Shown here one piece after another: positions 38,801 through 48,983 of a DNA stretch of 64,000 nt. Origin of the DNA: Lottia gigantea (taxonomy: Eukaryota; Mollusca; Gastropoda; Lottiidae); assembly GCF_000327385.1 (NCBI RefSeq), contig NW_008706876.1, positions 763,466 through 827,465 of the forward strand, read 5' to 3'. Position 1 is the stretch's first letter, and the number at the start of each line of letters is the position of its first letter. The notes beneath the pieces are model-generated. The model had not been told where the DNA came from, ran no database searches, and saw only the letters and a list, made by a program, of their open reading frames with translations. A program made the translations under genes and the position numbers.

Positions 38801-41800
38801 CTACGGTTCTAAGGAAGAGTATTTATTAAATGCGGAAAAGTTAACTTGTTGATGAAAAATCTGCTCACTGATTAGATGCTATGTCGTAAGACGTGGCTAC
38901 CTACCGACAAAATCTGAATTTTCTTCAGAACTACGTTTTGCTATAATAAATCTTTTTTCTGAGCGTTTATTTCTGTGGTTCTTCAGTTCATCCAATGTTT
39001 CAATGGCGTATTCGTAACCATCGTGATGGAAAACACCTCGCTGAAATGTAAATTTCACACATTCAGTACTGATGTACAAGGCAAAAGGCAAATTTGGTAA
39101 TGGTTCTGTAGTAAGATGGTATTACTATAATTTTAATTCACGAATAAATATTATCACACTTCGACAGTAAGGCTAAATGTGATTGAGCAATCCGTATTTC
39201 AAAAGAACACGTAGTAAAATTGAAATGATAGTTAAAGAATAATAGTGACGAAATTACCATATTGCAAAGCTAATGGTAATTGTGGTAAAATAAGAATATA
39301 GCCATTTCATCCACTCAAAATAATAATGATATTGTAAAATCATGGTTAGGGCCATTCGACAGTGAGTAATGGTAATTGTAGTAAACTTAGTAAGCAATGT
39401 TACATTAAAAATAAAAGTAATATTGTAATAATATGGTTAGTAATTCGACATCGTAATGGTAATTGTAAAATTAGTAAGCAACCGTAATTCAACAGTAAGT
39501 AATGGTAACTGTAGTAGAATTAGTAAGTAATTTTATAGTAAAACTAATAGTAATATTGTTATATTATGGTTACCGTATTTCGACAGTAAGAAATAACAGC
39601 CAAATTATGGCCTGGTTTATTTGATAATATACAGTTAACATCTCTCTTCTTCATTTCAATCTGATGATCGCCAAGAGATCGAAATAATTTAGCTTCGGGA
39701 TGTAAAACGGATCTATAAAAAAAATATAAAGGTAATTCAAAAATAGGCAGAGGCAAAACTGGTAAAATGTCGTTACTGCAAATCGTCGTTTTTCTGACAT
39801 AATTCTGTCAATTCCATCTCAATTGTAATTGATTCGGCCAAAGTGGCAGTGTTTGTCAATTTACATTGCAAATTAGATAGCATCATATTTATATAAGCTC
39901 TCAGATTTCTTATTTTAATGCAGTCTCTAGTTACTCAACTAGATGTTCTCTCTATATTTTCTTCTGGAGTATAGGGCCCTATTGCGGGTTGGGGCCAATG
40001 GACTTGATTCAACCAGTCCCTATGGTAGTTGAGTCACTAACAGCCTCAATGTAGACCAACCACCTGATTTCGAGAAATATGGTTAGATATCATGAAAGAA
40101 AGCTAGTCTGTAATGAGTAAAACAAATTTCAATCCAGTTTACCTGGCATGTCGAAGATGTAACTGAAACTCGTGACCTGTTTCATCAACTTTAACATTTA
40201 AATGAACATTTTCACCATCACCAGTTGATCGTCTGTCTCGAAGTCTTCCTTCATCAAAACTACAATAGGAAAACAGATGTTATTTTCTTTACTAGTAATA
40301 TTTGGTATAGATTACCGTTAACTGCCTTAAAGGAATTTTAAAGATATATAGTTCCTGCAATGCACTCAAACTGAGCGTTTTATGACGTCACTAATCGCAA
40401 AGTCCTTTTGTGATACAGCATAATATATTTTGCGATTAGTGGCGTCATCAAACACTTAGGATTAGTGGAATTGCAGGAACCACTGATTGAAAAGTGGAAT
40501 GGCGCAGTTGATGCTATCAGTGTACATACAAATTTTATAAAACCTCTTTACAATTCCTTTAAATGTTTACTTCAAAAGATGCGTCCTTGAGTTTTTATTT
40601 TTATACAGATAGCATTTGCGACACTCCTTTTACCAAATCATTTTAAATTTAATTATATTTATTGATTTACATCATCTTTTTTTAAACAAAAAAATAACTG
40701 TCAAACAGTACAATCTATACTTAAATTACTGTACAAAATATTTCGTTCCGCTTAATTCCCATTTTTTATTTGTTACAAGATCTTACTTTTATATTAAAGG
40801 CATATTTGACAATTCAGACAACCAACAGGCATTGTTTGTTTCGAGTTTGTATATTATCGAGTATCAGCATGTACATGTACATTTTTTATTTTAATTGATA
40901 GGTTGAATTGATGAACAAAAGTTTCTTAGCGATGCTATCAGATCGGGAATGAGTAAACTAACGCACAGAATTAAAAAGAAAGAAATATAAAAATATGTTT
41001 TGTTTGGCTTGCTTTAGGAATTTAAATCGGGTTTTTTTCCCGACTAATACAATTTTGGGGTTAGTGACGTCATAATAAAATCAAGGAGAATTCTATGTTA
41101 ATTTGAGCTCTGTTTAACTACTAAATACTAACTAAAATTGAATTATTTTCTACCTTTCAGGTCGTCCATCAGTAATCTCTGATATAGTAGCTGTACCAAC
41201 ATGTTCGAACCCAACTATTGAAATAGAAAAGAAATTATATTATTTAATCTTTCAATAGGTGCATTCATACGAAACTACCGAGCCCAAACTATACACATCC
41301 AGCATATCGTGACTCACGCTCACCGTGACATTTTAGTTAGATACACAATCAAATGATTAATTATATACATGTAAAACATTAAAACATAACATTATATACT
41401 AAATTAACCTACCACTACGAAGATATCGCAACCCTTGGTGATTTTCATCCACTCCCTGTAATTTTAATAAATAAAGTTGTCTAATAACTTGCTTTTCAGA
41501 TTGAATTGAACGAGGTAAAGGGACAGGCGTGCCATTTGTTTTTTTTATTTTTGACCAATCATACCTTAGTCTCAGACATGAGAATTTTTTTTAGCTAAGC
41601 CAATCAGTAAAAGTGTTCACAGCTCACCGTCGAAATTTGAGTCTTAGATCAGTGTACCCATAATCATCCATGTTTGAAAGTTAAAAATGGAAAATAAATA
41701 CCTATGTAGTTTGAGATACTTTTGAAAGAATTATGCGTTTTTCGCACATTTCAAGTACTTTTAAAGACTATTTACGCTTATATGATATACAATGGGATAA

Positions 41801-42239
41801 AAGGAAATAATTTCAACTGACAGTAATCACAGTAGTTCAATTTTGACGTGTAAAAATTCAGAATAATTAGTCCAACCTACACATCGAATTGACAAAACCA
41901 AGTCTCAGATTGTAATGGGATGCTGCGGGAGAGAAACCACTCAATGGTTCTCGCGTATCTATATCTGAAGCATTGACGCATTTATCGGATAGGCTAACCC
42001 TTAACTCCCCCCACCCCTCAGGTCTGTGAAAGGTCAATGGGCACTTTATGAAGACACCTCTCATACACTCCTTCATCTCTCGGGAAATTTCTACATACGC
42101 AACCGATCTGAAGTCTAAGTGTAGTAACACATAGAAAGAATATTTAACGCAATTATCAATCAGATGTAAATAATTTACAAACCTTGCAAAATGACACACA
42201 GAGTGCCAAGAACAGCAATTTGAAATTTAGAATAGTCAT
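29894..42239 (-). CDS. ADAMTS-like secreted zinc metalloprotease (mig-17-like, short form)
   Basis: Nineteen coding exons, in transcript order: 42239-42183, 41455-41413, 41214-41154, 40259-40143, 39712-39574, 39040-38905, 38443-38253, 37894-37808, 37627-37524, 36439-36314, 35531-35409, 35201-35122, 34868-34795, 33483-33379, 32840-32671, 32075-32015, 31492-31354, 30398-30244, 29986-29894. They total 2,061 nt, 686 aa plus stop, with every phase consistent. The protein is predicted to be secreted and to cleave extracellular-matrix substrates, as ADAMTS enzymes do. Order: signal peptide 1-19, propeptide to R199, metalloprotease about 213-420, disintegrin-like region, one TSP1 repeat from about 508, cysteine-rich tail. 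It lacks the spacer and the extra TSP1 repeats of vertebrate ADAMTS proteins, so it most resembles invertebrate mig-17-type members. An upstream 5' UTR exon ends at 46585. Confidence 0.92.
30399..31230 (-). repeat. 72-bp minisatellite made of a splice acceptor plus exon edge
   Basis: Read on the - strand, each unit has CTGTATTATTTTCAG then ATGGTGTATTTGTATGTAAG. The true exon 19 reads CTGTATTATTTTCAG|ATGGTGTATTGGTATGTAC, and the likeness continues for about 37 exon bases. I count 11 copies upstream of the real site. The long open frames across it (about 188 codons on the + strand) follow from the unit length being about 72 nt. Confidence 0.93.
31585..31785 (+). mobile_element. SINE body in a protease intron
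   Basis: ACATGGAAAAAGCACCATGT, CGTTCGGATGGGACAATAAA, GTGAAAGATCCCTCGA, GAGCAGGCTAATGCCG and CATTGCACCCTGCATG follow the order of the tRNA-headed SINE family. The head is lost. Confidence 0.7.
33013..33238 (-). mobile_element. tRNA-derived SINE (second family)
   Basis: On the - strand the head reads GGCAGTGGAATAGCTCAGTC with an A box (TAGCTCAGTCAG, 33225-33214) and a near-consensus B box (GGGTTCGAATCC, 33175-33164). An unrelated body follows containing GATCGGCATCGGTGTAATAA. Both Pol III promoter boxes look intact. It is not a tRNA gene: the cloverleaf stems do not close well. It lies between protease exons 15 and 16. Confidence 0.75.
33379..35201 (-). CDS. Protease exons 13-15: disintegrin-like region
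   Basis: Encodes [11 protein letters not shown], then [15 protein letters not shown] (equivalent of the PGxxYxxDEQCxxxFG block) and [11 protein letters not shown], followed by GVSCGDRQ, which corresponds to the GTxCGxxxWC segment. Exon 15 begins at AG|ATATGTAGTAAG, whose edge resembles the adjoining 61-bp minisatellite. This region normally supports substrate binding rather than integrin binding. Confidence 0.85.
33487..34325 (-). repeat. 61-bp minisatellite with acceptor-like junctions
   Basis: About 13 units. On the - strand each contains ATATATCTATCTAG then ATATGTTGTA. The real exon 15 boundary just beyond the array reads ATATTTATATAG|ATATGTAGTA, so the unit repeats the AG and nine of the first ten exon bases. 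The sequence is simple and AT-rich, so the link is weaker than for the 72-bp array. Confidence 0.9.
34541..34720. mobile_element. Short inverted-repeat element related to 26,450-26,650
   Basis: TTAGACCAAA near 34,577 is mirrored by TTTGGTCTAA near 34,700. The interior phrase GAATTTGATTGGCTGA and the right end with ACGGAACGAAAG recur at 26,450-26,640 in diverged form. Confidence 0.5.
35409..37894 (-). CDS. Protease exons 9-12: catalytic core
   Basis: The zinc-binding motif is HEIGHNLGLPHND: ligands H349, H353 and H359 with catalytic E350, split by an intron inside the Asn codon (phase 2, exons 11 and 12). The Met-turn follows as GGIMGFG (M375). Upstream lies the usual [16 protein letters not shown] block. 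All residues needed for activity are present, so the enzyme is predicted to be active. An Asn separates the third His from the Asp, where HD is the commoner wording in this family. Confidence 0.92.
35600..36065. repeat. 21-bp minisatellite in the intron that splits the zinc-binding motif
   Basis: About 22 units of CATGATCTATGTGAGTCGTGG with few variants. Because the unit is 21 nt, several frames on both strands stay open for 160-195 codons; these are not genes. Confidence 0.95.
36560..37400. repeat. ~57-bp minisatellite between protease exons 10 and 11
   Basis: Units of the form TGATAATCCAATCTACTAGC plus TAGTTTGACAGAGGAATG and TTATTTTATTTGAGATCAA. They are well matched from 37,010 to 37,370 and increasingly diverged toward 36,560. 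Confidence 0.88.
38150..38247 (-). mobile_element. Family A element end abutting the exon-8 splice donor
   Basis: On the - strand the intron starts GTAAGTTTAAAGGGACAGAT, so the element's terminal repeat (TTAAAGGGACAG) begins at the last base of the donor hexamer. GCCTAAGCCAATTAG-like and GTGTTCACAG family phrases follow. Only about 100 bp remain. Confidence 0.6.
38253..42239 (-). CDS. Protease exons 2-8: signal peptide and propeptide
   Basis: The start ATG (42239-42237) follows the acceptor at 42248 by eight bases and opens a classic signal peptide, [19 protein letters not shown]. The propeptide has family landmarks: [11 protein letters not shown] (the FxLHL strand), [20 protein letters not shown] (the conserved Cys and xVAVSxC block) and [16 protein letters not shown] (equivalent of RGVFxxDGxxYxIEPL). 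A furin-type RGKR site ends at residue 199 and a second basic site (SEKR) lies in exon 7. The catalytic domain opens soon after with [14 protein letters not shown]. Confidence 0.9.
40327..40562. mobile_element. Inverted-repeat element, family B (236 bp)
   Basis: TTAAAGGAATTTTAAAGA at the left faces CTCTTTACAATTCCTTTAA at the right. Its interior holds a second inverted repeat (GACGTCACTAATCGCAAA with TTTTGCGATTAGTGGCGTCA). Same ends as 23,020-23,206. Confidence 0.7.
41516..41800 (+). mobile_element. Family A inverted-repeat element
   Basis: Starts TAAAGGGACAGGCGTGCCAT and runs through GACCAATCATACC, TAGTCTCAGACATG, TTTTTAGCTAAGCCAATCAG and CAGCTCACCGTCGAAATTTG. It lies between protease exons 2 and 3. 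Confidence 0.7.
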
Positions 42240-44569
42240 CTCTTGTGCTGAAATGAAATATTTTATATTTGTAATTCAGTTTCTAGATACCACGGTGAGG
42301 AATAAAATGTTTTATATTTGTATTTTACTGTGTCTAGATACCACGGTGAGAAATAAAATGTTTTATATTTGTAATTTATTGTTTCTAGATACCACAGTGA
42401 GAAATAAAATGTTTTATATTTGTAATTCACTGTGTCTAGATACCAGCGAGAGAAATGAAATGTTTTATATTTGTAATTCACTGTTTCTACTTTCTAGATA
42501 CCACGGTGAGAGATAAAATGTTTTATATTTGTAATTTGGTGTGTCTAGATACCACGGTGAGAAATAAAATGTTTGATATTTGTAATTTGGTTAGTCTAGA
42601 TACCACGGTGAGAAATAGAATGTTTTATATTTGTAATTTATTGTTTCTAGATACCACAGTGAGAAATAAAATGTTTTATATTTGTAATTTGGTGTGTCTA
42701 GATACCACGGTGAGAAATAAAATGTTTTATATTTGTAATTTACTGTGTCTAGATACCACGGAGAGAGATAAAATGTTTTATATTTGTAGTTCACTGTGTC
42801 TAGGTACCACGGAGAGAAATAAGATGTTTTATATTTGTAATTCACTGTGTCTAGATACCAGCGAGAGAAATGAAATGTTTTATATTTGTAATTCACTGTT
42901 TCTACTTTCTAGATACCACGGAGAGAGATAAAATGTTTTATATTTGTAATTTGGTGTGTCTAGATACCACGGAGAGAGATAAAATGTTTTATATTTGTAA
43001 TTTGGTGTGTCTAGATACCACGGAGAGAAATAAAATGTTTTATATTTGTATTTTACTGTGTCTAGATACCACGGAGAGAGATAAAATGTTTTATATTTGT
43101 ATTTTACTGTGTCTAGATACCACGGAGAGAGATAAAATGTTTTATATTTGTAATTTACTGTGTCTAGATACCACGGAGAGAGATAGATTGTTTTATATTT
43201 GTAATTTACTGTGTCTAGATACCACGGAGAGAGATAAAATATTTTATATTTGTAATTTGGTGTGTCTAGATACCACGGTGGGAAATAAATTGTTTTATAT
43301 TTGTAATTCACTGTGTCTAAATACCAGCGAGAGAAATGAAATGTTTTATATTTGTAATTCACTGTGTCTAGATACCACGGAGAGAAATATAATGTTTTAT
43401 ATTTGTAATTCACTGTTTCTACTTTCTAGATACCACGGTGAGAGATAAAATGTTTTATATTTGTATTTTACTGTGTCTAGATACCACGGAGAGAGAGATA
43501 AAATGTTTTATATTTGTAATTTACTGTGTCTAGATACCACGGTGAGAAATAGATTGTTTTATATTTGTAATTTATTGTGTCTAGATACCACGGAGAGAGA
43601 TAAGATGTTTTATATTTGTAGTTCACTGTGTCTAGATACCACGGAGAGAAATAAAATGTTTTATATTTGTATTTTACTGTGTCTAGATACCACGGTGAGA
43701 AACAAAATGTTTTATATTTGTAGTTCACTGTGTCTAGATATCACGGTGAGAAATAAAATGTTTTATATTTGTAATTCATTATTTCTAGATACCACGGTGA
43801 GAAATAAAATGTTTTATATTAGTAATTCACTGTGTTTAGATACCACAGTGAGATATAAAACGTTTTATATTTGTAGTTCATTGTTTCTAGATACCACGGT
43901 GAGAAATAAAATGTTTTATATTTGTATTTTACTGTGTCTAGATACCACGGTGAGAAATAAAATGTTTTATATTTGTATTTTACTGTGTCTAGATATCACG
44001 GTGAGAAATAAAATGTTTTATATTTGTAATTTACTGTGTCTAGATACCACGGTGAGAAATAAAATGTTTTATATTTGTAATGTACTGTGTCTAGATACCA
44101 AGGTGAGAAATAAAATGTTTATATTTGTATTTTACTGTGTCTAGATACCACGGTGAGAAACAAAATGTTTTATATTTGTAATTCACCGTGTCTAGATACC
44201 ACGGAGAGAAATGAAAGTTTTATATTTGTAATTCACTGTTTCTAGATACCACGGTGAGAAATAAAATGTTTTATATTTATAAATCACTGTTTCTAGATAT
44301 CACAGTGAGAAATAAAATGTTTTATATTTGTAATTTACTGTGTCTAGATACCACGGTGAGAAATAAAATTTTTTATATTTGTAATTCACTGTGTCTAGAT
44401 ACCACGGAGAGAAATGAAATGTTTTATATTTGTAATTCACTCTGTCTAGATACCACGGAGAGAAATGAACAGTTTTATATTTGTAATTCAGTTTCTAGAT
44501 ACCACGGTGAGAAATAAAATGTTTTATATTTGTAACTCACTGTGTCTAGATACCACGGAGAGAAATGAA

Positions 44570-44636
44570 ATGAAATGAGTTTTACGTCCTACCTTTTTGC
44601 ACCGTGTGGGCTAATGAAAACGGGCAACGCCATGCA
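44570..44636 (-). mobile_element. SINE tail cut by the assembly gap
   Basis: GAGTTTTACGTCCTACCTTT and GCACCGTGTGGGCTAATG are the reversed 3' end of the tRNA-headed SINE, with a GAAATGAAATGAAAT tail that merges with the array. It duplicates 45,945-46,011. Confidence 0.75.
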
Positions 44637-44686
44637 NNNNNNNNNNNNNNNNNNNNNNNNNNNNNNNNNNNNNNNNNNNNNNNNNN
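44637..44686. other. Assembly gap of 50 N
   Basis: Exactly 50 N inside the 51-bp array, directly after a SINE fragment ending CCATGCA. The true length is unknown. Confidence 0.99.
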
Positions 44687-45159
44687 CGGTGAGAAATAAA
44701 ATGTTTTATATTTGTATTTTACTGTGTCTAGATACCACGGTGAGAAATAAAATGTTTTATATTTGTATTTTACTGTGTCTAGATATCACGGTGAGAAATA
44801 AAATGTTTTATATTTGTAATTTACTGTGTCTAGATACCACGGTGAGAAATAAAATGTTTTATATTTGTAATGTACTGTGTCTAGATACCAAGGTGAGAAA
44901 TAAAATGTTTATATTTGTATTTTACTGTGTCTAGATACCACGGTGAGAAACAAAATGTTTTATATTTGTAATTCACCGTGTCTAGATACCACGGAGAGAA
45001 ATGAAAAGTTTTATATTTGTAATTCACTGTTTCTAGATACCACGGTGAGAAATAAAATGTTTTATATTTATAATTCACTGTTTCTAGATATCACAGTGAG
45101 AAATAAAATGTTTTATATTTGTAATTTACTGTGTCTAGATACCACGGAGAGAAATGAAA

Positions 45160-45321
45160 TGAAATGAGTTTTACGTCCTACCTTTTTGCACCGTGTGGGC
45201 TAATGAAAACGGGCAACGCCATGCAGGGTGCAATAAGGGAAATTTTGCGGACAATGGCATTAGCCTGCTCTTTTTTCGATTTCCAACTGTCGAGGGATCT
45301 TTAACGTGCAGAGTCTGTAGC
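45160..45321 (-). mobile_element. SINE 3' segment broken at the array
   Basis: Same SINE as at 45,952 but stopping at CAGAGTCTGTAGCAC, after which array sequence (GGAGAGAAATG) resumes. The abrupt change suggests recombination or an assembly join. Confidence 0.7.
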
Positions 45322-45949
45322 ACGGAGAGAAATGAAAAGTTTTATATTTGTATTTCAATGTTTCTAGATATCACGGTGAGAAATAAAATGTTTTATATTT
45401 GTAATTTACTGTGTCTAGATACCACGGTGAGAAATAAAATGTTTTATATTTGTAATGTACTGTGTCTAGATACCAAGGTGAGAAATAAAATGTTTATATT
45501 TGTATTTTACTGTGTCTAGATACCACGGTGAGAAACAAAATGTTTTATATTTGTAATTCACCGTGTCTAGATACCACGGAGAGAAATGAAAGTTTTATAT
45601 TTGTAATTCACTGTTTCTAGATACCACGGTGAGAAATAAAATGTTTTATATTTATAAATCACTGTTTCTAGATATCACAGTGAGAAATAAAATGTTTTAT
45701 ATTTGTAATTTACTGTGTCTAGATACCACGGTGAGAAATAAAATTTTTTATATTTGTAATTCACTGTGTCTAGATACCACGGAGAGAAATGAAATGTTTT
45801 ATATTTGTAATTCACTCTGTCTAGATACCACGGAGAGAAATGAACAGTTTTATATTTGTAATTCAGTTTCTAGATACCACGGTGAGAAATAAAATGTTTT
45901 ATATTTGTAACTCACTGTGTCTAGATACCACGGAGAGAAATGAAATGAA

Positions 45950-46200
45950 ATGAGTTTTACGTCCTACCTTTTTGCACCGTGTGGGCTAATGAAAACGGGC
46001 AACGCCATGCAGGGTGCAATAAGGGAAATTTTGCGGACAATGGCATTAGCCTGCTCTTTTTTCGATTTCCAATTTCGAGGGATCTTTAACGTGCAGAGTC
46101 TGTAGCACAAGGGGTCTAGGTTTATGGTCCTACGACTAGGCGCCTTTCCCATGTCAGACCATCTCACCTGCATCACTGACAGAGGGAAACCGGGTTGAAA
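45950..46200 (-). mobile_element. tRNA-headed-family SINE, longest copy
   Basis: On the - strand it reads from CAACCCGGTTTCCCTCTGTC through GTGATGCAGGTGAGATGGTC, GACATGGGAAAGGCGCCTAG, GTTAAAGATCCCTCGAAATT and GGACGTAAAACTCATTTCAT to a (CATTT)n tail. The tRNA-like head is missing. Confidence 0.8.
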
Positions 46201-46584
46201 AATCGATCCATATCACTTTTCAAAATTAGAAAATTCGACATCCAAATACTCTACAAGTTTACCACGAGTTTGTCACTATCAAGCCGATGATACTAACATA
46301 GTTTCGTACAGTTATATTGACTGACAATTATCGCAGGCGAACCACACATTTATGATTGGTTTTTGATTTCAAAAAAGTGATATGAATATCCGATATTTAA
46401 CATTATTAGCGAGATAGGCAAATAGATAGTCAACTACATTTCTTTAATGATAAAGACATACGAGTTGAAATCAAATAAATAAGCGTAAAATTTAACATTG
46501 GCAAAAACACAAAAAAACAAACTTTCTAAGAGAATTGGAGGTTGGATGAATATAAATAGTAAATATCTAAAAGTATGTACTTAC

Positions 46585-46612
46585 CGTGGATAACAATATT
46601 GAACTGTCTGAT
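46585..46612 (-). other. 5' UTR exon of the protease gene
   Basis: A strong donor (CACG|GTAAGT on the - strand, exon end 46585) lies about 50 bp downstream of a TATA-like box and pairs with the acceptor eight bases before the start codon. The exact start is not visible. Confidence 0.5.
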
Positions 46613-46636
46613 TTTGGATATTGACTGTACTATCGG

Positions 46637-46644
46637 TTTAAATA
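46637..46644 (-). promoter_or_regulatory. TATA-like box of the protease gene
   Basis: TATTTAAA on the - strand about 30 bp upstream of the inferred transcription start. A palindromic E-box GTCACGTGAC lies further upstream at 46804-46813. Confidence 0.45.
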
Positions 46645-46803
46645 GCTGTAGGAAATTACTAATTATCTCTTTTTTTATTGATTATAACATCACGAGGATA
46701 GTTTTGGTTTAACTGCTTAACTCTTGGTTGATTTCGATTTCAATAACAATATGGAGAGGATTTAACTTGAGGGAGGGGTCGGGTAAAGTATGGGGAGGAG
46801 AAG

Positions 46804-46813
46804 GTCACGTGAC
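46804..46813. promoter_or_regulatory. Palindromic CACGTG E-box
   Basis: GTCACGTGAC is a full site for bHLH-zip factors (USF, MITF/TFEB type). It lies about 200 bp upstream of the protease gene start. Function is inferred from the motif alone. Confidence 0.35.
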
Positions 46814-47144
46814 ATATTTACAATGAAGTTGTATCATAAAATTGTATTTGATTAAAATGGAGATTTAAGTTTTACCAAATTAAAGTATATAACGCCACGC
46901 AGTGTGCAATGAGACAAATCCGCAAGTCCAAGATATCAGAAACCTACTGAAGGATCTCAAAGTGACGTGTTCGCCATTTTTTAACAAATCTAAAAGAAAA
47001 TTTTAGCTAATGTTAATGAACCGCGAGGAAACTTTGGCACAACGTAACAAAACCTGGATATGGAAACAAAAACGGTCAAAATCCCAGGGCACAATAAGTT
47101 TCGGGCACACGTGGCTGTCGTGGCCACCGGGAACATAGTGAAAA

Positions 47145-47390
47145 CCTTACATAAGCTAATAAGTAATGTTCCCAGCTCACCGTCGAATTTGAGCCTTCAA
47201 ATCCATATATGTCTAGAATTGTTCGCGTTTAAAATTTAGAAATACGACTCCCGAGACTCTGCCATATATAGAAAAGACGTAAAAAGTGAAATTCCTTGTT
47301 TGGGGCATGTATTATTAGTACATTCCTAGCTCTACATATATTTAAGACCCACATCAACCCATGGCGGGATACCTAGATATTTACTACTCC
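47145..47390 (+). mobile_element. Family A element, partial
   Basis: AGCTAATAAGTAATGTTCCC, CAGCTCACCGTCGAATTTGA, GCCTTCAAATCC, GTCTAGAATTGTTCGCG and AAAAGTGAAATTCCT follow the family order. The left terminus is lost. Confidence 0.6.
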
Positions 47391-48164
47391 AGCTCAATTA
47401 GAACTGTTCGTATCAGTGTTCAGAATTAAAATACTGTGAATGGTTCATCTGCAATTCAATGAACAATGTCGTGAGGTCCCCGCCAAATTATTTTCGTGGG
47501 AGGAAGCAATTTGAAAAAGTATTCTTGTAATACTAATATATTTTTACAATGAAGAAATGTATATTTAAAAAAAAAGAATTGTAACCTTGAGCCTTTGATA
47601 ACTTGAAAATTCAAAAAAAAAAAAAAAAATGAATGGCACTAACACGCTTCCGTATTTGAGAATTGAGGCCAATATAAAATATAATTATACAAACAATAAT
47701 AAACAATATGCGATTCACCTGACTGGATAAACAACGGAAATGAGTGATTTTTATCTTTTTATGAGTTTTTGCTGATTTTAACTCAATATTGTAAACGATA
47801 AAACAACTTGAAGTTCAGTGATATAGATTTTTAGTGTATGGAGGAATGCACCATTCCAATTTTCCGTCAGATAGCTGTTGTCCCTGTAAGTTGAGACGGC
47901 TAATAAATTATTATAATATTTAATAATTATAAAATCAGATGAATCAAAAGAATATTTGAGAACCAATAGAATGATAAGGGGTAGTGAAAACACAACTGTA
48001 AGATAAGATTTATTGCATATACGACAGAATAAAACATAAGATAAAATATACAATATTACATGCAAAATAAACATCGAAATAACAATAGACAAATAACAAA
48101 GAAAAGATATCATAGTCCTCTTGAGGTTCTGATAGAGCAAAATAAAAAACCACAAAAATATCTC

Positions 48165-48527
48165 AAAGATGGGTCTCCTTATTTTTTAGCGTCAAATTAA
48201 GCAAACTATTTGATTAGTTGGTGTTTCTAATGAATTATCATGTATTCTCATATCTTTATGTTCATATGAATAAGAGTTTTAACCAATCATAAATGTCCAT
48301 GTATGTACAGACTGGATAAACAAAAAAAAAGATTTTTTGTCATTTTTTGATCGGTCACTCATTGAAATTCTGCTGGTAATTCTCTTCTAATTTAGCTAAT
48401 TATGAATTAATTATGGACATGTGAGACAAACTGGTATCCAAGAGTCATTAGAACACCTTTACTTTCTATTCATATAAGCTTAAGAATTTTCATTTTCATA
48501 AATGAAAATAAGGGAACCTATCTTTAA
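48165..48527. mobile_element. Inverted-repeat element, family E, short form (363 bp)
   Basis: Left AAAGATGGGTCTCCTTATTT faces right AAATAAGGGAACCTATCTTT. The right 260 bp match the right end of the 1-kb element at 48,984 closely, so this is an internally deleted relative. Confidence 0.7.
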
Positions 48528-48983
48528 ACTATTAAAGAGTGTGGGTTTAATGTAACATGAAGGATAAGTATACATTTGTATTAGAAGAACAAATCGGTGT
48601 TTTATAATTATTTCTGTAAAGGCCCTATCACACCTAGACGTTAGTCAGTGTAAACTGTGTATCAAAAACGCTCCAAGTCTCTGAGATTGACGCATTCTTT
48701 AATTTTAGGCGTATTCATAGCGTACTTATAATGAATTGAACGTAAACATAAAGTACCTATCGAGAACGTTTCGAAAACTTTTGATTATTAATACTAACGA
48801 TCATTAATTTTGGTCAGCGTATGCTATGACGCATGACTAACTTACAGCTACCGTATAATGTCGTATTGTGCAGCGGTTAGGAGAAATATATAAATATTTT
48901 ATGAAGTAAAAAAGTTTTATCCCCCTTATTTTGATAATTATATCATTCATTTATTTTTACAAATCTTTTGTTTATTTTTAGTG

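Larger units (their letters stand above)
42248..45945 (-). repeat. 51-bp minisatellite, ~3.7 kb, in the first protease intron
   Basis: About 70 units (+ strand) of TCTAGATACCACGGTGAGAA then ATAAAATGTTTTATATTTGT and AATTCACTGTG. The unit of 51 nt (17 codons) keeps long false frames open on both strands. The first unit overlaps the acceptor of the signal-peptide exon: CTGAAATGAAAT there aligns with CGGAGAGAAATGAAAT elsewhere. SINE segments and an assembly gap interrupt it. Confidence 0.95.

Noticed and set aside
42184-45892. Long open frames on both strands (up to 227 codons) with a repeated 17-residue unit such as LDTTVRNKMFYICNSLC
   Set aside because: They arise because the 51-bp satellite unit is a multiple of three; they lie in an intron and on both strands at once.
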